From the NCBI RefSeq assembly GCF_020144665.1, contig NZ_JAAHBQ010000002.1, forward strand, positions 25,481-89,480: DNA of 64,000 nt, read 5' to 3'. Position 1 is the stretch's first letter. The number at the start of each line of letters is the position of its first letter. Shown here one piece after another: positions 31,372 to 40,246 of the stretch. A program made the translations under genes and the position numbers. The notes beneath the pieces are model-generated. The model was not told the DNA's origin. It searched no databases and worked only from the letters and a program-made list of their open reading frames with translations. Origin of the DNA: Oscillatoria salina IIICB1. Lineage in GTDB: Bacteria > Cyanobacteriota > Cyanobacteriia > Cyanobacteriales > SIO1D9.

Positions 31372-33072
31372 ATGAATAAAGAACAACTTTGGTTTAGCGA
31401 TTTTCGCAATACATTGCCACTCACAACAAAGGAAGAAAAATCATTAATTCAATACGTGACTGTAGCTTTAGGGCAACAGCAAAAAAAGGTAAAATTAACT
31501 AATAATCTTCAGGAAGATCGCCAACCTCGTTTAGTATTTCTCTCGCTGAGTGACGGACAAAAAACTGCTAGCGTAATTTTCGGTTCTGGACGTGGAATAA
31601 CTAAAGCTATTGAGGAAGCTATTAGTCAAATTCCTCGTCAACTACAAAATATTAAATGGATTAAACTAGATATTGTCCAAAGTGTTTTTTCTTTATCTCG
31701 TTTGAATTTAAAACGACCTTTATATAAACAAAGAAGTCTTTACGGTTTAGCCTTCGATCGCGAATCTCAAATTGCCTTTTTACCAGAAGAATTATTAACC
31801 AATAATTTGTTAAATACAGATTTAAATATTCGTCCGCAAAATATTATCAAATATTTAGGAAATGACTCGGAAAAAGCACAAGCATATCAAAGAATATTAG
31901 ATTCCGATCGCATCCAAATTTATCGCTTCACCACAACAAGTTTATTTAGCGAAAATAATCAATCTATTTCACTTTATCGCGGTCATCGTTTGTTCGATAA
32001 ACTTGAACGAGAACAACTTTTAGCGGCTGCTTTTGATGGTGGTGAATATCTCACTCGCGCAATCGAACCTAACGGCAAATTTGTCTATATTTACCAACCA
32101 AAAACTAACAATGTCCCCAATAAATATAACATTTTGCGTCATTCTGGGACAATTTATTCGTTGTTAGAATTATACGAAATAACTCAAAATAAGCAATTTT
32201 TAGTAACAGCAGAAACCGCGATCGCGTTTCTCTTACAAACCTTCCATCCTTACGAAACACCCCAAGGTAAGGTGAAATGCGTTGTTGAAGACGGTTTCGT
32301 CAAATTAGGAGGAAATGCGCTAGCGGCGATCGCCTTATCTAAATACACACAAGTCACTAAAAGTCAAGAGTATTTAGCAATTATTCAAGAATTAGCAACC
32401 TGGATGGCAAGCGTACAAAACGAAACTGGCGAATTTGTCGTTCACAAACAATCATACCCCGAAGGCAAAGTTAGGTCTTTCCTCTCCGAATATTACCCCG
32501 GAGAAGCGATTTTAGCCATGCTACGGCTTTATCAACTTGACTCTCAAGATAGGTGGTTGGATGTCGCCGCCAATGCTGCTAAATTTTTAATAGAAGTACG
32601 CGATCGCGGTTTACCCGACTCCAAATTACCTCACGATCACTGGCTACTTTACGGCTTAAACGAATTATATCGTCATCGCCCCGAACAATTGTACTTGAAT
32701 CATAGTTTGAGGTTGGCTCACGCGATCGCAGACAAACAAAATGTTAATCCCAGTTATCCCGATTGGCAAGGAAGCTATTACCAACCCCCCAGATCCACAC
32801 CCACAGCAACCCGCAGCGAAGGGCTTTATGCAGCCTATCAACTAGCAAAATTTGTCGGCAAAGATGAAGACGCAAAAACCTTTTTAGCAGCCATGAAACG
32901 AGGAATTAAATTTCAATTACAAACCCAATTTCAAGCAGAATCAGTCTTATATTTGCCAAATCCGCGCCGCGCGATCGGTGGTTTTCATCGTAGTCTGACA
33001 AATTTTGAAATTCGCATCGACTACATCCAGCATAATATTTCTAGTTTGTTAGGTTTGTATCAAATAATATAA
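31372..33072 (+). CDS. Putative (alpha/alpha)-toroid glycosidase/epimerase-like protein
   Basis: 566 residues. The C-terminal ~350 residues repeat helical hairpins typical of the (alpha/alpha)6 toroid of AGE epimerases, uronyl hydrolases and C5-epimerases: YNILRHSGTIYSLLELYE, LGGNALAAIALSKYT, SEYYPGEAILAMLRLY, LPHDHWLLYGLNELY. Conserved His, Glu and Tyr in these motifs could line an active site. The N-terminal ~190 residues are a separate mixed domain I cannot assign (SDGQKTASVIFGSGRGITKAIEEA). Substrate unknown; polysaccharide modification is an inference. Monocistronic. Confidence 0.6.
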   Translation: MNKEQLWFSDFRNTLPLTTKEEKSLIQYVTVALGQQQKKVKLTNNLQEDRQPRLVFLSLSDGQKTASVIFGSGRGITKAIEEAISQIPRQLQNIKWIKLDIVQSVFSLSRLNLKRPLYKQRSLYGLAFDRESQIAFLPEELLTNNLLNTDLNIRPQNIIKYLGNDSEKAQAYQRILDSDRIQIYRFTTTSLFSENNQSISLYRGHRLFDKLEREQLLAAAFDGGEYLTRAIEPNGKFVYIYQPKTNNVPNKYNILRHSGTIYSLLELYEITQNKQFLVTAETAIAFLLQTFHPYETPQGKVKCVVEDGFVKLGGNALAAIALSKYTQVTKSQEYLAIIQELATWMASVQNETGEFVVHKQSYPEGKVRSFLSEYYPGEAILAMLRLYQLDSQDRWLDVAANAAKFLIEVRDRGLPDSKLPHDHWLLYGLNELYRHRPEQLYLNHSLRLAHAIADKQNVNPSYPDWQGSYYQPPRSTPTATRSEGLYAAYQLAKFVGKDEDAKTFLAAMKRGIKFQLQTQFQAESVLYLPNPRRAIGGFHRSLTNFEIRIDYIQHNISSLLGLYQII

Positions 33073-33405
33073 TTCGTTCCCTGGCTCTGCCGGGGAATGA
33101 GATCGGGAGGCTCCGCCTCCATTCCCTGGCTCCGCCGGAGAATGAGATCCGGAGGCTAACTCGTTCCCTGGCTCTGCCGGGGAATGAGATAAGGAGGCTC
33201 CGCCTCCATGGCAATCAAGGCAGAGCCTTGGGGTGGCGTACCCAGGCGGAGCCTAGGTACGAGAGTTTCTTTAGGGTGGCGTACCCAGGCGGAGCCTAGG
33301 TACGAGAGTTTCTTTGGGGTGGCGTACCCAGGCGGAGCCTAGGTAACGCGGAGGGAGGGGAGCAGTCAAATTTGTCTTCTTATCTGGCTGGAGCCTAGGA
33401 ATGAG
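33073..33405. repeat. Cluster of tandem intergenic repeats with an IS605-end fragment
   Basis: First three copies of TTCCCTGGCTCTGCCGGGGA-like hairpin units (33073-33205), then three copies of a ~43-bp unit beginning GGTGGCGTACCCAGGCGGAG (about 33231, 33274, 33318). The third runs into AACGCGGAGGGAGGGGAG at about 33345, identical to the hairpin arm of the 400-bp elements. No gene is visible. Confidence 0.75.
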
Positions 33406-33702
33406 ATGAAAATTTTAGATTACTTGCTATCCAAAAATCCTCGCGAATTTGATTATCAGTATAAACAGAATGCTTTCTTAGCTCTCACTTATTTACTCAC
33501 CTTTAGTGAAGATGACAATAGCTTTTGCCAAATCGATTCGTTAGAAAGGAAAAAAGCACAACAAGTAATTGAGATTTTCAATGACGAAAGAATTATTTTA
33601 GTACAAGTAAGTCGAGAGATTAGTCTTAATCAGCATTTTCAACAACTAATTGAAGGAACTGCTCAAGAAGATGATATGGAAAATCTTATCCAAGCTGGTT
33701 AA
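33406..33702 (+). CDS. Hypothetical protein, 98 residues
   Basis: Predicted helical and soluble, starting MKILDYLLSKNPREFDYQYKQ and with an acidic C-terminus (GTAQEDDMENL). No family recognised. It begins right after the repeat cluster and is convergent with the radical-SAM gene. Confidence 0.5.
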   Translation: MKILDYLLSKNPREFDYQYKQNAFLALTYLLTFSEDDNSFCQIDSLERKKAQQVIEIFNDERIILVQVSREISLNQHFQQLIEGTAQEDDMENLIQAG

Positions 33703-33771
33703 ATCTTATGAATTAACCAAGAAACAATTTAATTACAAAAGCTTTTTTAGGAAATAACCCAGAACTTAATT

Positions 33772-34371
33772 TTAGCCTAACTTACCTCGAAAACCAGTAA
33801 TAATCCGGCTGCCATCTTTGAGGATATGAACCTCGATTTGGTCGCTTGCCCAACTAATTTTATCTTCAAAAGCAGGATTAAAGATGTGTATTTTTTGATT
33901 CCGAGAAGATACGGGAGAATCAGGGGAATTAATCGCTAAAGATTCTACATAAGGTCCGTCGATGAGAATGTCTAACTGGGCGAGTAATTTTTCTGCGCCG
34001 GGAGGGGCTTTTGGCGATCGCAACTCGGCTAAAGTAAATCCGGTGAAAGACATTACATTTAAGCCTTTTGCTTTAAGTTTTGCGGCTAATTCTGCTAAAG
34101 CTGTTGCTTGCCAAAAAGGTTCGCCCCCGGAAAAGGTTACGCCTTGATTGTTAGAATTGCTGAGGATTTTTTCGGCAAGTTCTTCAACAGAAAATAACTG
34201 ATTAATTTCAAATGACCAAGATTGAGTATTAAAGCATCCTAAACATTCTCGCGCACATCCTTGCAGCCACACAACTGCACGACAACCGGGTCCGTTGACT
34301 TCTGATTCATCAACATAACCCATAACATTTAGATAGCCAGGAGGAATTTCCGGAAGGGTAGGATTGCTCAT
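33772..34371 (-). CDS. Radical-SAM activase (NrdG/PflA-like)
   Basis: 199 residues. The [4Fe-4S]/SAM motif is Cys39-x3-Cys43-x2-Cys46 (GCARECLGC) and the GGE motif is FSGGEPFW (SAM amino-group contact). It is a minimal radical-SAM domain like the activases of anaerobic ribonucleotide reductase or pyruvate-formate lyase, enzymes that introduce a glycyl radical without oxygen. No glycyl-radical enzyme is adjacent. It lies 17 nt downstream of the flavin oxidoreductase gene and so appears to be the last gene of the heme oxygenase-hemN transcript. An anaerobic role is inferred from that context. Confidence 0.8.
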   Translation of the reverse strand: MSNPTLPEIPPGYLNVMGYVDESEVNGPGCRAVVWLQGCARECLGCFNTQSWSFEINQLFSVEELAEKILSNSNNQGVTFSGGEPFWQATALAELAAKLKAKGLNVMSFTGFTLAELRSPKAPPGAEKLLAQLDILIDGPYVESLAINSPDSPVSSRNQKIHIFNPAFEDKISWASDQIEVHILKDGSRIITGFRGKLG

Positions 34372-34388
34372 TTTGCTTATTTTTCCTC

Positions 34389-35489
34389 TCAGTTATTGTC
34401 AGTTAGTTCTGCCATCAATTCTGCCACAGACATCATTTTTTGGCTACGTCCGGCGTTAGAACCCGCAAAGATTAAACCATTGTCTACATTGCCACGAACG
34501 GCATTATCTAAAGCTTGAATAATACAGTAGGTTTCTTGGGAATCTCGACAGCGACAAGTGTGCAAACAGTTAGCAAGACAGCGTTTTTCGAGATCGGGGG
34601 AATTGGCGATCGCTTTTTCGGCAAAGGCATTTTTTAAAGCCCGCCCCGGCATTCCTACGGGACTGGGGACGATTACGACATCTTCTGGAGTAGCATGAAG
34701 ATGAAATTCTTTGTAGCGAATATCTGCGTCGCATTCATGAGTGGTAATAAAGCGAGTGCCAATTTGTACGCCACTTGCTCCCAAGGCTAACACGCGATCG
34801 ATATCTGTGCGATCCCAAACACCGCCAGCCGCAATGATGGGAATATTTACGCCAAGTTCGTCACGCAAATATTTAACTAATTGGGGAATAATTTGTGCGT
34901 CGGAAAAAGCCGGATTTGCTAATTCTTCTTTTTTAACTCCTAAATGTCCCCCGGCGGTTTGAGGATTTTCGACAATAAAAGCATCAGGAAGCCGTTGGTG
35001 GTGACGTTCCCAACGCCGACAAATCAATTTCGCCGCGCGATCGCTAGAAATAATTGGTACTAAGGCAACATCGGGATAATTAGCTGTATATTCTGGCAAA
35101 TTCATCGGTAAACCTGCACCAGAAATAATCAAATTTGCCCCATTTTCCGCAGCAGTACGAACTAATGTTTCGTAGTCTCGCGCTGCCACCATTATATTAA
35201 CACCAATAATTCCATTAGGACTCAAGAGACGCGCTTTTTTCAGTTCGTCAATTAAAGCTAAACGATTAGCTGCAAAAAACTTTTCTTGTCTCTGTTTAAC
35301 ATTTTTTTCTTGACGGTCGAAGTAAGGCGATTTTAATCCTAAACCTACGGCTGAAATTACCCCAATTCCGCCAGCGTTAGCAACTGCACTCGCTAAATTC
35401 GCACCAGAAATTCTAATTCCCATTCCTCCTTGAATAATTGGATATTTGGGAGTATATTTGCCGATGCGAAGAGTTGTAAGAGTTTTCAT
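34389..35489 (-). CDS. Nitronate monooxygenase/FabK-type flavin oxidoreductase
   Basis: 366 residues, an FMN TIM barrel of the 2-nitropropane dioxygenase/FabK family: IIQGGMGIRISGANLASAVANAGGIGVIS at the N-terminus, ENPQTAGGHLG with the likely catalytic His, IAAGGVWDRTDIDRVLALGASGVQIGTRF for phosphate binding. A Cys-rich C-terminal segment (CLANCLHTCRCRD) is present, which could bind a metal or Fe-S cluster and is not in classical nitronate monooxygenases. It lies between hemN and the radical-SAM gene on one strand. The substrate is not deducible; a role in low-oxygen redox or lipid metabolism is inference. Confidence 0.8.
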   Translation of the reverse strand: MKTLTTLRIGKYTPKYPIIQGGMGIRISGANLASAVANAGGIGVISAVGLGLKSPYFDRQEKNVKQRQEKFFAANRLALIDELKKARLLSPNGIIGVNIMVAARDYETLVRTAAENGANLIISGAGLPMNLPEYTANYPDVALVPIISSDRAAKLICRRWERHHQRLPDAFIVENPQTAGGHLGVKKEELANPAFSDAQIIPQLVKYLRDELGVNIPIIAAGGVWDRTDIDRVLALGASGVQIGTRFITTHECDADIRYKEFHLHATPEDVVIVPSPVGMPGRALKNAFAEKAIANSPDLEKRCLANCLHTCRCRDSQETYCIIQALDNAVRGNVDNGLIFAGSNAGRSQKMMSVAELMAELTDNN

Positions 35490-35628
35490 GTTTTGCCTTT
35501 CTCTACTGGAGAACTGATTTTTTTAGATTGGATTTTGGCGTGCTTGGTGGCATTATTAAACTACAACCAAGTTGGCAGAGAATTCAGGCAAATTTTCTTT
35601 GACGCTGAATTCTTCTCGATCGCCTAAG

Positions 35629-37014
35629 CTAAATAGCTTTGGAAAATTTTTCTACTTGTTTGTGTTGCAAGTAACTGTCAAACACAGAAGCAATATTCCG
35701 AATTAATAAACGCCCTCTAGCTGTGACGACAATACTATGGGGAAATAGTTCGACTAAGCCATCGTTTGCTAATAAGGATAGTCTCACTAATTCTTCGGCG
35801 AAATAAGTATCAAAGTCGAGATGATATCGGGTCTCAAATTCAGATTTATCTAACTGAAATTGACACATTAATTCCATAATTACCGCACGACGAATGAGGT
35901 CGTCCCGATGCAAATTTACTCCTTTTTCTAAAGGTAAAATTTCACTATCGATGGCTTGGTAGTAGTCTTTTAAACGCTTGTTATTTTGAGCGTACACTGT
36001 TTGTAACATACTAATCGAACTAATGCCAAATCCAAATAAATCTGATTCGGGTTTTGTCGTGTAACCTTGGAAATTCCGGTGTAGCTTTCCTTCCCGTTGC
36101 GCGATCGCTAGTTCATCGTTTGGTTTAGCAAAGTGATCCATGCCAATAAAAACATAACCTTTTTCGGTTAATTCATCAATGGTAAAATGAAAAATATCTA
36201 GTTTTTCTTGGGCTTTGGGTAATGCTTCTTGAGGAATGCGTCTTTGTACTGGTTTTAACCAGGGAACGTAAGCAAAATTAAAGACGGCAATGCGATCGGG
36301 ATTGAGTTTAATTGTCTTTTGAATTGTGTCTGTAAATGTGGCTAAGTTTTGGTATGGTAAGCCATAAATTAAATCAACATTTACGCTTTCAAATCCTACT
36401 TCTCGAATCCATTCCATGACTTGAAATAGCATGGTTTCTGATTGAATTCGATTGATTGCTGCTTGGACTTGAGGATTAAAGTCTTGAATGCCAAAACTAA
36501 TCCGATTAAAGCCTAAATCTTTCAGCAAAAGAAGATAATTTTTGTCTACATTTTTGGGATTAATTTCAATGGAAATTTCTGCGCGATCGCTGAAGTTAAA
36601 ATTTTCGTTAAGAATTGTCCATAATTTCTCAACTTGATCTAAGTTTAAATAATTTGGTGTACCGCCACCCCAATGTAGTTGCTCGACTTGACGTTTGGGG
36701 TCGATTTCCGAAGCAACTTTGGTGATATTTTTGGCAATATAGTTTAAGTAAGGATCGACAACTTCTTTGCGTTGGGTAATAATTGTATTGCAGCCACAAA
36801 AGTAGCAAGGTGATTCACAAAAAGGAATGTGACAGTAGAGAGAAAGTGGTATATTTTGAGAATTTCCTGCTGCGATCGCGTTGTGAAAGTCAGTTTCAGT
36901 AAAGTTCTCTTTTAATTCTGTAGCAGGTGGATAGCTAGTATAACGAGGTAGTGGTTTGTCATATTTGATGAGTAAATCTGAATCGAATTTTACTTTCTGG
37001 GACAAAAGTTTCAT
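35629..37014 (-). CDS. hemN: Oxygen-independent coproporphyrinogen III dehydrogenase
   Basis: 461 residues. The radical-SAM cluster motif is HIPFCESPCYFCGC with Cys66, Cys70, Cys73 and the HemN-specific Cys75; GGGTPNYL and the N-terminal PRYTSYPPA are also hallmarks. HemN converts coproporphyrinogen III to protoporphyrinogen IX without O2, replacing HemF when oxygen is scarce. In cyanobacteria hemN is known to be clustered and co-induced with ho2 and the second cyclase gene (chlAII) under low oxygen; the same three genes are neighbours here. It is downstream of the heme oxygenase gene across a 243-nt spacer with long inverted repeats. Confidence 0.96.
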   Translation of the reverse strand: MKLLSQKVKFDSDLLIKYDKPLPRYTSYPPATELKENFTETDFHNAIAAGNSQNIPLSLYCHIPFCESPCYFCGCNTIITQRKEVVDPYLNYIAKNITKVASEIDPKRQVEQLHWGGGTPNYLNLDQVEKLWTILNENFNFSDRAEISIEINPKNVDKNYLLLLKDLGFNRISFGIQDFNPQVQAAINRIQSETMLFQVMEWIREVGFESVNVDLIYGLPYQNLATFTDTIQKTIKLNPDRIAVFNFAYVPWLKPVQRRIPQEALPKAQEKLDIFHFTIDELTEKGYVFIGMDHFAKPNDELAIAQREGKLHRNFQGYTTKPESDLFGFGISSISMLQTVYAQNNKRLKDYYQAIDSEILPLEKGVNLHRDDLIRRAVIMELMCQFQLDKSEFETRYHLDFDTYFAEELVRLSLLANDGLVELFPHSIVVTARGRLLIRNIASVFDSYLQHKQVEKFSKAI

Positions 37015-37117
37015 CTTCTAAATTACCTTTGGCTAAGAAAAAAAGAGAACAAAAATCTGGCTTGTGTCGCTAAGTAATTAAAATGACAAGCGACAGTTAA
37101 CTTATCGAGGATATTTA

Positions 37118-37210
37118 CAACTATCCGAAAATATGTTAAATACTGAAAAAATTTGGCTTTTATCTGGATTTACAAACAGAGTTTGTCTCAAAGTAATTTT
37201 CGGATAGTTG
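37118..37210. promoter_or_regulatory. Nested inverted repeats between heme oxygenase and hemN
   Basis: A perfect 15-bp inverted repeat (CAACTATCCGAAAAT at 37118-37132 and its complement at 37196-37210) encloses another (ACAAAC-AGA-GTTTGT, 37172-37186). Lying after the heme oxygenase stop and before hemN on the minus strand, it could be an attenuator, a processing site or a regulator target. Confidence 0.5.
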
Positions 37211-37257
37211 CTTGATTTTTATTGACAAAATCAATTAATTATGCTTGCCTATTTTGT

Positions 37258-37986
37258 CTAGGCATTAACTAATTCTTCTGAGGTACTTCCCGGTCGATTT
37301 TGATTGACAATTGCCTCAAATACATCTGGATCGAGTGAAGCTTTCACATCTGCTTCTAGCTCGTGCATAACATTACGATTGAGCGTAAAAACATAATTTG
37401 CTTCATCAACAATTTTTTGCACCATTGCTTCATCAACAGGTAGTGAATCCAAGGCTTGGCGGTACTTTTGCTTAAAGTCTCGCTTCGCTTCTACCGTAGG
37501 AATCTGGTCAAATTCATAAAATTTAGTTCCCCGATCTAAAGGTAAATCGAGTGCTGAACGCACAATATTTCTTAATCCTTGTCCTCCGGAAAGATCGCCT
37601 AAATACCGCACGTAGGAATGAGCGACTAAAAGTGCAGGTTCGGTGTTAGCTATGTGATGAATATGGTTTACATAAGCTTTTCCGGCTTCAGCAGCACTAA
37701 TTAAATTTTGCCAGTTATTACCATAATAAAAGGCTAAATCTGCTTCTAAATTAGCTTGGCGGTTTAATTCGGGAAAGTAAATTAAACTAACTACGGGATG
37801 CTGGGAATGACGTAGTAGTTCTTCTTCTAAAGCATTATAAACAAAATACAAATTTCCCAATAATTTCTGGAAGGATTGTTTGGTAACAATTCCTTTGAGG
37901 AAACATTTCATAAATGCCGTATTTTCGGCGGCTGTATGAGACTCTTTTGTTCCTGCTCGTAGGCTGATAGCGAGATTATTACTCAT
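37258..37986 (-). CDS. ho2: Heme oxygenase (low-oxygen HO2 type by context)
   Basis: 242 residues, standard length for cyanobacterial heme oxygenase. The proximal heme ligand is His17 (GTKESHTAAENTAFMK) and the distal-helix motif is YVRYLGDLSGGQGL. It opens heme to biliverdin IXalpha with ferredoxin, feeding phycobilin synthesis. The position beside hemN and divergent acsF matches the low-oxygen ho2 locus known from Synechocystis, which is why I call it HO2; sequence alone does not separate HO1 from HO2 here. GAGGA lies before the ATG, and a palindromic operator candidate lies 66 nt upstream. Confidence 0.93.
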   Translation of the reverse strand: MSNNLAISLRAGTKESHTAAENTAFMKCFLKGIVTKQSFQKLLGNLYFVYNALEEELLRHSQHPVVSLIYFPELNRQANLEADLAFYYGNNWQNLISAAEAGKAYVNHIHHIANTEPALLVAHSYVRYLGDLSGGQGLRNIVRSALDLPLDRGTKFYEFDQIPTVEAKRDFKQKYRQALDSLPVDEAMVQKIVDEANYVFTLNRNVMHELEADVKASLDPDVFEAIVNQNRPGSTSEELVNA

Positions 37987-38051
37987 GCTAAATTCCTCAT
38001 CAAAACAGTATCGGAGGTCTGGCGATCGCGTTTTCTCGCGAACCTCCTTTG

Positions 38052-38067
38052 ATAACTGTATAGTGAT
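38052..38067. promoter_or_regulatory. Candidate low-oxygen operator upstream of ho2
   Basis: ATAACTGTATAGTGAT, a near-palindrome differing at one position from the fully symmetric form upstream of acsF. It is centred about 73 nt before the heme oxygenase start. Confidence 0.5.
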
Positions 38068-38221
38068 TAAAGGATTTTGGGAAGTAACTTATCATAACTT
38101 AACAAACGTGGTTGCGGTGTAGCTGACGTAAAAAAGCCGCAAATTCAAGCAGAATCGGGTTTGGTTGACTCAAAAGAAAATTATTAGCGATCGGGTCTTG
38201 CATTGATTCTCCGAACCATGT

Positions 38222-38237
38222 ATAACTGAATAGTTAT
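38222..38237. promoter_or_regulatory. Candidate low-oxygen operator upstream of acsF
   Basis: ATAACTGAATAGTTAT, a perfect 6-4-6 palindrome 29 nt before the acsF start codon. Its size and symmetry suit a MarR-type dimer; ChlR is the MarR activator of the equivalent Synechocystis locus. No MarR gene is in the window. Confidence 0.55.
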
Positions 38238-38266
38238 CAAAAGTTGTAACAGGGATTCAAATACTC

Positions 38267-39331
38267 ATGGTTACTGCTCCCCCTCCAGTAAAAACCGCAG
38301 AAGTCAATTCAGAAATTCAAGAAACAGCACTTACACCGAGATTTTACATCACCGACTTTGAAGCGGCAGCGAACTTAGATCTCTCGGCTCGACAAAACGA
38401 TTTAGAAGTGATGTTAAACGAAATGCGGGCAGATTATAACCGCTATCACTTTGTCCGCGATGACCAGTTTAAACAGACTTGGGAGCATATCGACGCAGAA
38501 ACTCGTTCGGCGTTCAAAGAATTTCTCGAACGTTCCTGCATTTCCGAATTTTCGGGATTTTTACTATTTAAAGAATTATCCCGTCACCTCAAAGAGCGTA
38601 ATCCCTTACTATCAGAAATTTTCCATTTAATGGCTCGCGACGAAGCCCGTCACGCCGGATTTTTAAATAAGGCGATGAACGATTTTAACTTCTCGTTAGA
38701 TTTACGCGATCTCACCAAATCTCGCACCTATACATTTTTTCCGCTTTCGTGGGTAATCTACACCGTTTACCTCTCGGAAAAAATCGGTTACTGGCGTTAC
38801 ATTATCATGTTCCGTCACTTAGAAGCCCATCCAGAGAACAAATTTTATCCTCTCTTCAACTACTTCGAGAGTTGGTGTCAAGATGAGAATCGCCACGGAG
38901 ATATCTTCAAAGCATTATTGCGATCGCAGCCTCGACTGTGGAATAATTGGCGAGCAAAATTGTGGATTCGCTTCTTTCTCTTAAGTGTATTTGCTACCCA
39001 CACCATGACAGTCCACGAGCGATCGGGTTTTTACCACTCTGTAGGTTTAGATCCCACCGAATACGATCGCCAAGTGCTAGAGAAAACTAACGAAACTTCG
39101 GGTAGAGCGTTTCCACTGATTTTAAACCTCCAACACCCACAATTTTTCCGTCGGTTACACCGTTGCTCCGACTACAACAAAAAGTTAGGCGAAATTGGTA
39201 AATCCAAGCAACCTAAAATCATCAAACTCTTCCGCCAATTTCCTTTCTTCTGTGCAATCATTTGGAATTTATTACGACTTTACTTGATTAAACCGATTGA
39301 AGTTGAATCTTTGCGGGGTACGGTTCGTTAA
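38267..39331 (+). CDS. acsF: Mg-protoporphyrin IX monomethyl ester oxidative cyclase (low-oxygen paralogue by context)
   Basis: 354 residues. Di-iron ligands lie in the E...E-x2-H pattern of the family: FLERSCISEFSGFLLF, then ARDEARHAGF (Glu126, His129), and CQDENRHGDIF. AcsF forms the isocyclic ring of chlorophyll using O2. Cyanobacteria often have two copies; the one next to ho2 and hemN (ChlAII) is the one induced under micro-oxic conditions, so I assign that role. It diverges from heme oxygenase, and a perfect palindrome lies just upstream. AGGGA precedes the ATG. Confidence 0.95.
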   Translation: MVTAPPPVKTAEVNSEIQETALTPRFYITDFEAAANLDLSARQNDLEVMLNEMRADYNRYHFVRDDQFKQTWEHIDAETRSAFKEFLERSCISEFSGFLLFKELSRHLKERNPLLSEIFHLMARDEARHAGFLNKAMNDFNFSLDLRDLTKSRTYTFFPLSWVIYTVYLSEKIGYWRYIIMFRHLEAHPENKFYPLFNYFESWCQDENRHGDIFKALLRSQPRLWNNWRAKLWIRFFLLSVFATHTMTVHERSGFYHSVGLDPTEYDRQVLEKTNETSGRAFPLILNLQHPQFFRRLHRCSDYNKKLGEIGKSKQPKIIKLFRQFPFFCAIIWNLLRLYLIKPIEVESLRGTVR

Positions 39332-39348
39332 TTTCTCTAATTCTCAAA

Positions 39349-39372
39349 AAGGGCGCAAAGTTTTGCGCCCTT
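39349..39372. terminator. Hairpin between acsF and the endonuclease remnant
   Basis: AAGGGCGCAAA pairs with TTTGCGCCCTT in a tight loop. An A5 run precedes it, so it would work best for minus-strand transcripts, but it also lies 18 nt after the acsF stop. Confidence 0.6.
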
Positions 39373-39458
39373 GGCTGATAATATTTTGAGACGCGATCGC
39401 GCGGTATTTACTGAGACTAAATCTTGTAATCTTCTTGCTTAGTCTAGTTGACCGCTAG

Positions 39459-39915
39459 TTAATTTTGAAGATATTGATCGTTGTGAGTCATTAATAAACT
39501 CTTCGATATTCCTTTTGTTTTTGCTCTCTGAGATGCGGCTTCTTCACCTAAAGTTCTTGAGCGCATACACTTTACTTTTAGATTTTAGATAAGGTTGTTT
39601 ACTTTTTTTATCAATCCGAAAACTTCCCTTAGATGCTAATTTACATTCGAGGGAATATTGTTTACCTGTTTCCCGATTAATAATAGCAAAATCTACATCT
39701 TGTAAAGCTGTTTGAGCATTAAGACGAGGATTGAATACTCGATATTTTTCTGGTAAAATTTCCGAGATTAGCTTTTGAACGGTAAACTCAAAAGATTTTC
39801 CTCTAATCATCGGAATAACTTTAGGATCGTTTAAAATCTCAGCCAAATATTCTGCTTCTAAATCATAGCGCTGACAAAATTGATTTAACTTTTCTACCCA
39901 TTCTGGTAATGTCAT
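39459..39915 (-). pseudogene. Type II restriction endonuclease-like gene, frameshifted by a 7-bp duplication
   Basis: The first 123 codons carry a PD-(D/E)XK core: DVDFAIIN (Asp73/Asp75) and SLECKLA (Glu90, Lys92). The frame then ends early at 39544. A tandem TTTTAGA-TTTTAGA at 39576-39589 (plus strand) shifts it; removing one copy gives a continuous reading ...LKVKCMRSRTLGEEAASQ... through to LLMTHNDQYLQN and a stop at 39459, which looks like a natural C-terminus. The gene overlaps the stop of an XRE regulator by one base, so they form a pair. No DNA methyltransferase is nearby, and loss of the nuclease would be expected if it is missing. Confidence 0.75.
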
Positions 39916-40151
39916 TAGTTCTCAAGTCGATCGCTTTTCATTTTGGTAAAAAACTCAGCAATGCTTATATCTAAAGCTTCACATAAGGAAGCAATGCACA
40001 ATAGAGAAGGGTTTCTTTTACCACGCTCTAGAAGACTAATATAAGTTCTATCTAAATCGACAATTTCAGCTAATTGTTCCTGAGACAATCTCTTGTCAAG
40101 CCGCGCTTTTCGTAAACATTTGCCAAACTTAGCCAAAATATCATCTGTCAT
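39915..40151 (-). CDS. XRE-family HTH regulator
   Basis: 78 residues, essentially one helix-turn-helix domain: LRKARLDKRLSQEQLAEIVDLDRTYISLLERGKRNPS. It resembles the controller (C) proteins of restriction-modification systems and XRE domains fused or adjacent to endonucleases. Its stop overlaps the start of the endonuclease remnant (ATGA-type coupling), which supports a control role. Confidence 0.85.
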   Translation of the reverse strand: MTDDILAKFGKCLRKARLDKRLSQEQLAEIVDLDRTYISLLERGKRNPSLLCIASLCEALDISIAEFFTKMKSDRLEN

Positions 40152-40246
40152 GCTTTTATTGAAAAGCGAATGTGACTCTAAGTCTAGGGACTCACAGTCA
40201 CATTAAGTAAAAAATTTTTAATTTTGTTGATTGGGAAAAACTTAAG

